DNA from: Paraspadella gotoi
Lineage: Eukaryota; Chaetognatha
Direction: 5' to 3'
DNA length: 64,000 bases
Assembly: GCA_051294375.1 (NCBI GenBank)
Contig: CM119264.1
Span: 5,417,197 to 5,481,196, forward strand
Shown here: one piece after another, positions 57,291 through 64,000 of the stretch
Position numbering within the stretch: position 1 is the first letter of the stretch
Layout: each line of letters begins with the position of its first letter
Made by a program: the position numbers and the translations under genes
The notes under the pieces: generated by a model
The model's input: the letters and a program-made list of their open reading frames with translations, nothing else
The model's database searches: none
Told to the model about the DNA's origin: nothing

Positions 57291-60040
57291 AAACTACAAT
57301 TCTTTCCAAAATGATCACTCTGAATAACTACAGTCCTTTTTAATCTTTTCTCTCTCCATAGCTTAAATTAAAATAAGCCAGATAGCTTATTTATAAAATA
57401 AATGGATAATTTTTAAATCGGTTGTACCAATTTCATAAATACACGAAATTCTTTGTCAGCGATTCCGAGTTTCTATAACTCACCCTATAAATTCTAATTC
57501 GACCCATATTTATTTATTACTCCCAATATTTTCACTCTTTTACCCTTTGCGCCTTTACTTTATCGCCTCCACCCATGAACCATTTCTGCCCTCCCCCCAA
57601 CCTCGCCCCCCCCCACCGCCCCCTCTTCCTCCGTCTTCAAGCACGCACCCTTCCCCGTATTTTTTATGGATGAGTTTTTATGGCGAATTAAAAGGGAGTC
57701 ACGCCTCCCGCATGTCAAACTGGGGGAAATTTTCTTCCGAAAAACTCCTCATAAAAAAAAAGCCACCATAAGGGAGAGGATGAGCGGAAGGGCGGTGGAC
57801 TGAGGAGAGGGCGAAGACAGAATTTTGCTGGTGTACGGGTGGGCGAAGTGGAGGTAGAAGGTGGGACGCGGCGAACAGGCGCTGGGAACAATGGCGAAGG
57901 CGAAGCGGTAGCGAGGGGAGCGAGGCGACAGGCGCAAGGCGAAGGCAGAGGCGAGGGTGGAGTGCCGAGCAGGCGGAGGCGTGAGAGGACGGAGGCGAGG
58001 CGGAGGCGAAGCAGAAAGGCATTGTAGGCTGTGTTTATGGGGGTGGGAGGCGACGGGCGCGGAGGCGAGGGTCGTAGGCTGAAGTGGAGGGCGGTCTGAG
58101 GCGCAAGATGGCAGGCGGCGCGAGGCGCAAGTGGAGGCGGGGAACGAAGAGGAGGCGGAAGATGGAAGATTAAACTAAGATTAACCGGCTTACAGTTAAA
58201 ACTTTCTCTGGACTCACGAGTTCAGGGCTCTCATTAACTCTCGAAATATGGGCTAAAATTTCTTATATTCGAGATCAGACGCCCGGCGGGAATAATCGGT
58301 TTATTGCCCACCTGACGGATTTCAAGAAATTTCAAAATTTTTGCGCTCCAGCCCTAAATTTTTTAAAAAATTATTTCTCATCTAGTCTAAAAGTATTAAC
58401 CCAAAATAAATAAAATTTTTATTGAAAGTCGTCCTAAGTTGAAGCTATAAAATGACGTTAAAAAAATTTAAAAAATTATTTCTAATTTTTATGTTATTTT
58501 TGAAAAGTTGTAAAAAAGCTATGATACCATTGTTCCTTTAAAAAGAGTTCAATTTTAAAAAATTCTTGATACAAACAATTCTCTCTCTCGTGAGATTGCT
58601 GTGTAAGAATACTTTATCATTAAAAAATTTGTTTAATATGAAAATCTTTTTATAATTATCAAAAAAAGGAAAAATGCTAAAATATATTATGTTAAATCTG
58701 AATTGTCTCAATACATTCCAAAAGTAGAAGCTATACTGATTCTAAATATACTAACACATTTAAAAAATATTTTTTACAACCAGAGATATTTATTACAAAG
58801 TGACAAAAAATTGTAAAAATCAACCTTTTAAAGCTTAATAAAAATGATGGAATGAATATTTTATTCAATGAAATTTTGCATTCTATCCAAAAATTAACCA
58901 CATTTTATAGACAACCAAAACTTGCAACACTCACTTTCCCAAAAAAAAGATAACATTGAAAAAAGATATATTTTGGTAATTTGAGAAATCTATTTTTGAA
59001 CATTCAATGAATTTTTGAATCGTTAATTAATTAAAAAATATCGATAATAGATCAGTCAGTCCTGGGATAACTATATACTCAATAGTATTCATTCTGTCGA
59101 GATCCACAGTTAGAATTTTTTTTTTATAAAATAGGCAATGAGTTGGTCAAATAAATGATGGTAGGTAAATTTGGAAGAAAATGGATTGAATTTAATTAAA
59201 TCTTTATGTTTCACCATAGATAGCCCCCTTTCAAAGTTTTCTTGTTCTAAACGTCTGCCTCGCCAAAAGACAAAAGAAGGACCCTGTTATGTAACTTACC
59301 ATAAGGTAAGGTCGACTGTCTTGAAAATTAATCTAACAAAGATCAACAAGACCAAAATATTATTTAAGCGCTTTGCTTCATTAATCATTAACGATTCCCC
59401 AGTTGTTTGTTTGTCAAAGTCTGAAAAATTTGCATCGCTGCTTTTAGTTAAGCTTATTGAGGTTGTTGAAAAGTGGTCATGAGTGTGATAGTAATAAAAA
59501 TAATGAGTGAGAGATTAATGGAAAGAATGAGATTATTCAATGTGAGATTGATGGAGAGAAAGAAAGATTGATTGGGAAAATTGATAAAGAGAAGGAGAGA
59601 GAGTGAGAGTTTTTGATGGAGAGAAAGAAAAATTGAGAAATTTGGAGAAAAAAAATGAATTAAGAAATTGATGTAGAGAGAAAAGATTGATTGAGAGATA
59701 AATAAAATTAATATTATGGCAACGTGAATAAATTAGACAAAGTTTAAATATTCAAAATTATAACATTTAATATTAATAATATTAATATTATAATAATTAA
59801 AATAATATTTTAAAAATAGATTCTGATAAAGAGTTAAAAAAGTTATATAAAGGTAAGTACTACAAATTTAAAATTATTAATGATAAATGGGTTAAAATTA
59901 GACTTTTACTCACTCTTCATCCCTGTCCTCATCTTCACCGATGTCAAATCTGACCACTGTCCGCTTACTAAATTCTTTGTGTTGGAAACTCTCTCTCTCT
60001 CTCTCCTCTCGTCTCTCTCAGTCATTCAGTCTCTCGTTTA
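57291..60040. other. Mostly gene-free; GC-rich block and one small frame
   Basis: A degenerate GGCGGAGGCGA-type repeat lies at about 57780-58160. AT-rich DNA follows. At 59213-59307 a possible exon (acceptor TTTCACCATAG, donor CATAAG|GTAAGG) reads SPLSKFSCSKRLPRQKTKEG, and the surrounding frame stays open to TGA at 59480. No partner exon was found. Confidence 0.4.
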
Positions 60041-60042
60041 TC

Positions 60043-60133
60043 GACATTCAATGTTTGAAATACATTTACATTTATTGGTTGTCTTGATATTCAAATGCTG
60101 ATGAAGGGCTTGAGAACAAAGCCGAAACATGTC
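60043..60133 (+). ncRNA. Hammerhead-ribozyme-like fold (degenerate)
   Basis: The core words are in order: CTGATGA at 60098-60104, a stem II (GGCTT 60107-60111 with AAGCC 60119-60123), and GAAAC at 60124-60128. A stem I can form directly before the core: TGTTTGAA (60052-60059) with TTCAAATG (60090-60097), including two G-U pairs. A stem III can form outside: GACAT (60043-60047) with ATGTC (60129-60133). This is the type III layout. The bases around the expected cleavage site (TCA at 60048-60050) do not match the consensus UH next to stem III, so activity is doubtful. Such motifs are known in Penelope-like elements and retrozymes. Confidence 0.4.
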
Positions 60134-60289
60134 CAAATTTTATGCCTATAAAATTATTTTGTTGTTCCACGAAATTTTTGTTTCTTCTAATTCAACAAAA
60201 CAACAAAATGAAAGGATTATACACAATGTCTATCCAGAGAAAAACCTTAAAAATTATCATGCATCATATGTGTTGAGGAACAGAAGTAG

Positions 60290-60700
60290 TCACGGCCATG
60301 CCTTGGCAGGTGTATCTACCATCCATTGACCCATCGCGCCATTACTGGGAAGACTGCCGTCACTTCCCTCATTCGCCGGAAGTGGGGCGCGGCCGCATCC
60401 AGCGCCCCTTTTGGTGGCCGGCCGTTGCGAGTGACGCGAGACCCTTTGTCGCGAGGGTGTCAGCCTCTTGTCACTGCCTCAGTCAGTTGTCCAAAGTCCA
60501 TCAGAAGTGTTGGGACACCACAAGTCTATTGCCCACGTTACAAGACGTCATGATCTGCTACAAGTGGTGACAAAAACGTGACTGAGTGGCAACGTGCCTC
60601 AGGCCCTGTAAAAAGGTCGTTTTAGGTATCGTGTTGATGGTCTCATCAGTGTACTGGACATCATCTCTGTGAAACTGTGAAAAGGGTAAATAGTAGCTAA
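60290..60700. other. GC-rich block of unknown origin
   Basis: A high-complexity, GC-rich island in AT-rich surroundings. It keeps 75- to 90-codon frames open on the plus strand and ends with a minus-strand frame reading TIPKTTFLQGLRHVATQ. No splice sites could be linked. It may be an old mobile-element fragment or an isolated exon. Confidence 0.3.
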
Positions 60701-61259
60701 TTGAGATCACAGGCAGATTAGGCTTGCCCCAGCGTAGAACAAATTGTATTGAAATCACGCATGATCATGATGATGCAAATAACAGAAAATGAGGAACGGC
60801 ATTTCTCTCAACAATATATCATCATCCATTAAATTTTAATAGTTTTTTGTTAATTTTCTAGACAAACAATTAAAATTTCAAAAAGTTTGTAATAATAACC
60901 TTCTTCTAACTTTCAAGCTCTATCAGATCCGTTAAAAAATAGAATTTAATAAAAAAAATTTTGGACCATTATATAGGTATTGGATAATTATAAAATAGCT
61001 TCATGCATTTAACCATTAATAAATTATTAATTTTTTTAAAATTTTACAATCTTTAATAAACACATTCAAATATATTACCAGACTTTTTTGTTAGTTCACT
61101 TACTTATACTCACGTTGTCGGTCCGTCGGTCCTCCCCAACTTATGTTGGTAAACATCATTTTATCATAACTCAGAAAATCGGAATGATGATAAATAAATG
61201 CAAAAAAAAAAAAAAAAGAATTTGATTTTCAACAACAATTTTTTTTGGGATTTATAAAC

Positions 61260-61315
61260 GGACATGTTTGCGGCTTTGTAATTCAAACCATTCAATCTTT
61301 AATGGGTTTCATCAG
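61260..61315 (-). repeat. Second copy of the hammerhead-like motif, opposite strand
   Basis: On the minus strand: CTGATGA at 61309-61315, then a stem-loop (AACCCATT with AATGGTTT), then ACAAAGCCG and AAACATGTCC. The words ACAAAGCC and AAACATGTCC are shared with the copy at 60117-60134, so the two belong to one repeat family. Here the GAAAC box is altered (GCAAAC). Confidence 0.4.
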
Positions 61316-61360
61316 ACATTTGTAAAATTATAGTACGCATAACTATGGCATGAAAAAATG

Positions 61361-61362
61361 AA

Positions 61363-61398
<36 letters not shown>

Positions 61399-61425
61399 CA
61401 TAGACATAGTACAAGTATTCGATAT

Positions 61426-61471
<46 letters not shown>
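61361..61471. repeat. (GA)n and (CT)n pair
   Basis: A GA run (about 61361-61394) and a CT run (about 61428-61471) separated by 33 bases. They can pair as a long imperfect hairpin. Confidence 0.8.
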
Positions 61472-61474
<3 letters not shown>

Positions 61475-61484
61475 ACTGCTTATC

Positions 61485-61625
61485 CCTAATACCAACGCTA
61501 ATCCTAAAACCAGATTTCTAATCCTATATCCCTTGCCCTTAATCCTCATCCTTAACCCTAATCCCTAACCCTATCCATAAATATTCCTTCAATCTAAACT
61601 TATCCCTAACCAAAACCCTAACAAA
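61485..61625. repeat. Degenerate CCCTAA-like tract
   Basis: Repeated words CCCTAA, TCCCTAA, ACCCTAA and ATCCTAA at irregular spacing, with perfect adjacency only over short stretches (AACCCTAATCCCTAACCCTA). It resembles a decayed interstitial TTAGGG telomere-type repeat. Confidence 0.5.
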
Positions 61626-64000
61626 ACTTATGAGAACGCGGCCGTAATTTTCATTGGTAAGCTTCAGGCAATAACAACGCGCAACTTTGATTTCTGCCCC
61701 TATCTCTTTTTTCTCACTCACTCACTCACTCACTTGCTAACTCACTTACTCGTCACTTACTTTTTCACAACTCTTTTTCAAACTTATGTCTTTGTCTTGT
61801 TTTTTTCCGCACTGTCCTGTAAATATTGACCCGACGCTGTACTGTTATAAATATTTTTACCCTACAAAAATTAATTTTTCAATCTTAAACTTGTTGTGTA
61901 ACACTGCATCATTTTGGTTAATAACTTTGAACTAATTAAAAATTTTAAAAATCTGTTTTCTTCATTTTAAACTTTAAGTGCTATAAAATTACAGATACAA
62001 ATTTTAATTAATAATTTTTAGGTGGCTAGTTTTTATAAGTGAATTGAAAATTGTGTTTTTTTAGGTATTTTTGACAGTTATTGGGTCATATTACTAAAGT
62101 TAATTTTTAATAGTCTATATTATATACATATATTGGAATCAGCTTGATCCCCTCTTTTGCCTTGGGACAGAAAAATTTAATATAGACTGCATATCTCAAA
62201 AAAAGGACAAAATGTTTTTAATCTTGTAATCCAAGTTTTTCTAATGTGGTAATATTTTTTTTTTAATTTGGGGTTGTCTAGGTTAAAGTGCACGTTTTAC
62301 ATATTTTAAAATCATCACGTAATTTGATTTATTATTTTGACTATTTTAGTAAAAAAAAGTTTAAACTGATTTTATGTGATAACTCCTATGTTTTTTAAAA
62401 TACCTCCCTGAAATTAAATCAATATGTGCGGACATGGTAGTCGATTATATGGACCAAAAATAAAACAAATTAAAAAGAAATAGCTGTTTTAGAAGAAAAC
62501 AAAATTAAAAAATAAAATCAAGACCTAGCGCAAAATTTTTTGAATTGATATTTTCCATCAGGTGGGCAATAGAGCAAATTTTCCTTCATCTTTTTACGAA
62601 ATCTTAGGCTCATTATAACGATAACTTTATGAGTTATTCATTCCTGAATTCGTGGAGTCTAGAGAAAAGGTACTGTAAATTTTCGTCGATTTTTTTTTTT
62701 TTTCTTCTCTTTTTTTTTTTTTCTGAGAATAGACGACGCGATCAAAGTTGGTCGGTCGGTCGGTCATTTTCGTTAGTTTGGTGAGTTGGATGACTGATTG
62801 GGTGCGTTTTTTGATCGTTTGGTTTCTTTTTAGTAAATTTAGAATCTAGGTTGGTTAACGGTTATTAATACGCTCGTTTGGTTGCCTGAAAATATTGCTT
62901 GTTAGTTGACTTTTTGATTGACATATAAGTTTGATTGGGAGAAAAGTCGCTTGTTCAATTATTTCGAAAACAAGAAATTTTAAAAACCTCTATTTTTTTC
63001 CTCTCCCATCTTACAATCTCTTTGTCAATGCTTTAATACCTTTTACTTTCCTCTGGATATTCTCTCNNNNNNNNNNNNNNNNNNNNNNNNNNNNNNNNNN
63101 NNNNNNNNNNNNNNNNNNNNNNNNNNNNNNNNNNNNNNNNNNNNNNNNNNNNNNNNNNNNNNNNNNNNNNNNNNNNNNNNNNNNNNNNNNNNNNNNNNNN
63201 NNNNNNNNNNNNNNNNNNNNNNNNNNNNNNNNNNNNNNNNNNNNNNNNNCTCCCTCTATCCTCTCCTTCCTTCCTCTCTCGCTCCTCACCCTCCTCATCT
63301 TCCCTCCTTTCCTCCCTCCCTTTCTCCTCTCAGCCTTACTCCTCCCTCTCTCCCCCCTCAAAAAAAGGGGGGGGGAATTTCCTCTCGCGTCATAAACGCG
63401 ACGTCACCATCGACGGAGAGATATGAGGCGGAACTCGCGAAGGACGGAGAATCTTACGACTTCGCGTGACGCCGTTGGGGGCGACGAGGCCCCGACCGCG
63501 CATCGCTTTCCGCGCCTAGAGGGCACCGTCAGGGCACAGTAAGGAATAGGGGGGGGCAGGATGGCACCNNNNNNNNNNNNNNNNNNNNNNNNNNNNNNNN
63601 NNNNNNNNNNNNNNNNNNNNNNNNNNNNNNNNNNNNNNNNNNNNNNNNNNNNNNNNNNNNNNNNNNNNNNNNNNNNNNNNNNNNNNNNNNNNNNNNNNNN
63701 NNNNNNNNNNNNNNNNNNNNNNNNNNNNNNNNNNNNNNNNNNNNNNNNNNNNNNNNNNNNNNNNNNNNNNNNNNNNNNNNNNNNNNNNNNNNNNNNNNNN
63801 NNNNNNNNNNNNNNNNNNNNNNNNNTTAACGACGAATTTTGATCCTTGAGAAAAAGTAGTAAGATTGAAAAGTTGATATTTATGAATTACGAGGAATGAT
63901 AATTGTTGGACAATTTAGAACTGAGAAATAATAGGAATAATTATCCTTTTCGATAGTGATATCTCTTTATAAACCGGAACCAGAAAATTTAAAATTTAAT
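61626..64000. other. Gene-free AT-rich tail with gaps
   Basis: No supported gene. The sequence is AT-rich to about 62900. N gaps lie at 63067-63249 and 63569-63825, with a CpG-rich patch between them (63380-63568) that could belong to a promoter or exon continuing beyond the gap. Confidence 0.5.

Noticed and set aside
57699-58027. Overlapping GC-rich frames of 60-107 codons
   Set aside because: Degenerate GGCGGAGGCGA repeat, open on both strands. No motif or splice support.

Overview
The window is nuclear DNA of an animal, most likely an invertebrate. Genes are split by spliceosomal introns of roughly 45 to 1,000 bases. There is a secreted CAP protein, a type II membrane protein that combines C-type lectin domains with an SRCR domain, and an ankyrin-repeat protein. 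A tRNA-derived SINE sits in an intron, and long (GA)n/(CT)n and CGT-triplet microsatellites are everywhere. The species cannot be named from this. A degenerate CCCTAA-like tract near 61.5 kb is compatible with a TTAGGG-telomere lineage but does not prove one. No bacterial operons, rRNA or CRISPR arrays were seen. Exons were found by hand, by joining splice sites whose reading phases agree, so the gene models are predictions.

Layout. 0.8-3.7 kb (-): complete seven-exon ankyrin-repeat gene of 329 codons. 3.8-4.84 kb (-): complete four-exon gene for a 144-residue single-pass membrane protein. 4.84-12.3 kb: mostly gene-poor, with a short-hairpin block at 9.25 kb and a piggyBac-like MITE at 9.46-10.34 kb. 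12.3-14.1 kb (+): seven-exon secreted CAP gene with a GC-AG intron that carries a SINE. 14.64-32.13 kb: a large, rearranged inverted duplication whose left arm holds two phase-consistent exons of an unidentified gene. 33.25-37.72 kb (+): lectin/SRCR membrane receptor gene. 38.97-39.15 kb (+): acidic-repeat terminal exon. 40.1-46.9 kb (-): gene for a disordered, Gly-rich then Gln/His-rich protein; its first exon is repeated downstream. 46.74-55.45 kb: block arranged X, inverted X, Y, X, Y. 55.5-56.1 kb (-): two linked exons of an unidentified gene. 56.1-64 kb: AT-rich sequence with a fold-back element, two hammerhead-like motifs in opposite orientation and the telomere-like tract.

Assembly quality matters here. 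There are fifteen N runs, and five of them are exactly 25 bases. The big inverted duplications lie beside them, their copies differ by many single-base indels, and one exon copy is frame-broken. A 522-N gap inside the lectin gene is flanked on both sides by the same sequence. I read much of this as gap filling with uncorrected or palindromic long reads rather than as biology, but read mapping is needed to be certain. The most interesting biological points are the SRCR domain apparently nested inside a split C-type lectin domain, the hammerhead-ribozyme-like fold near 60.1 kb, and the compact genes with a GC-AG intron and SINE.
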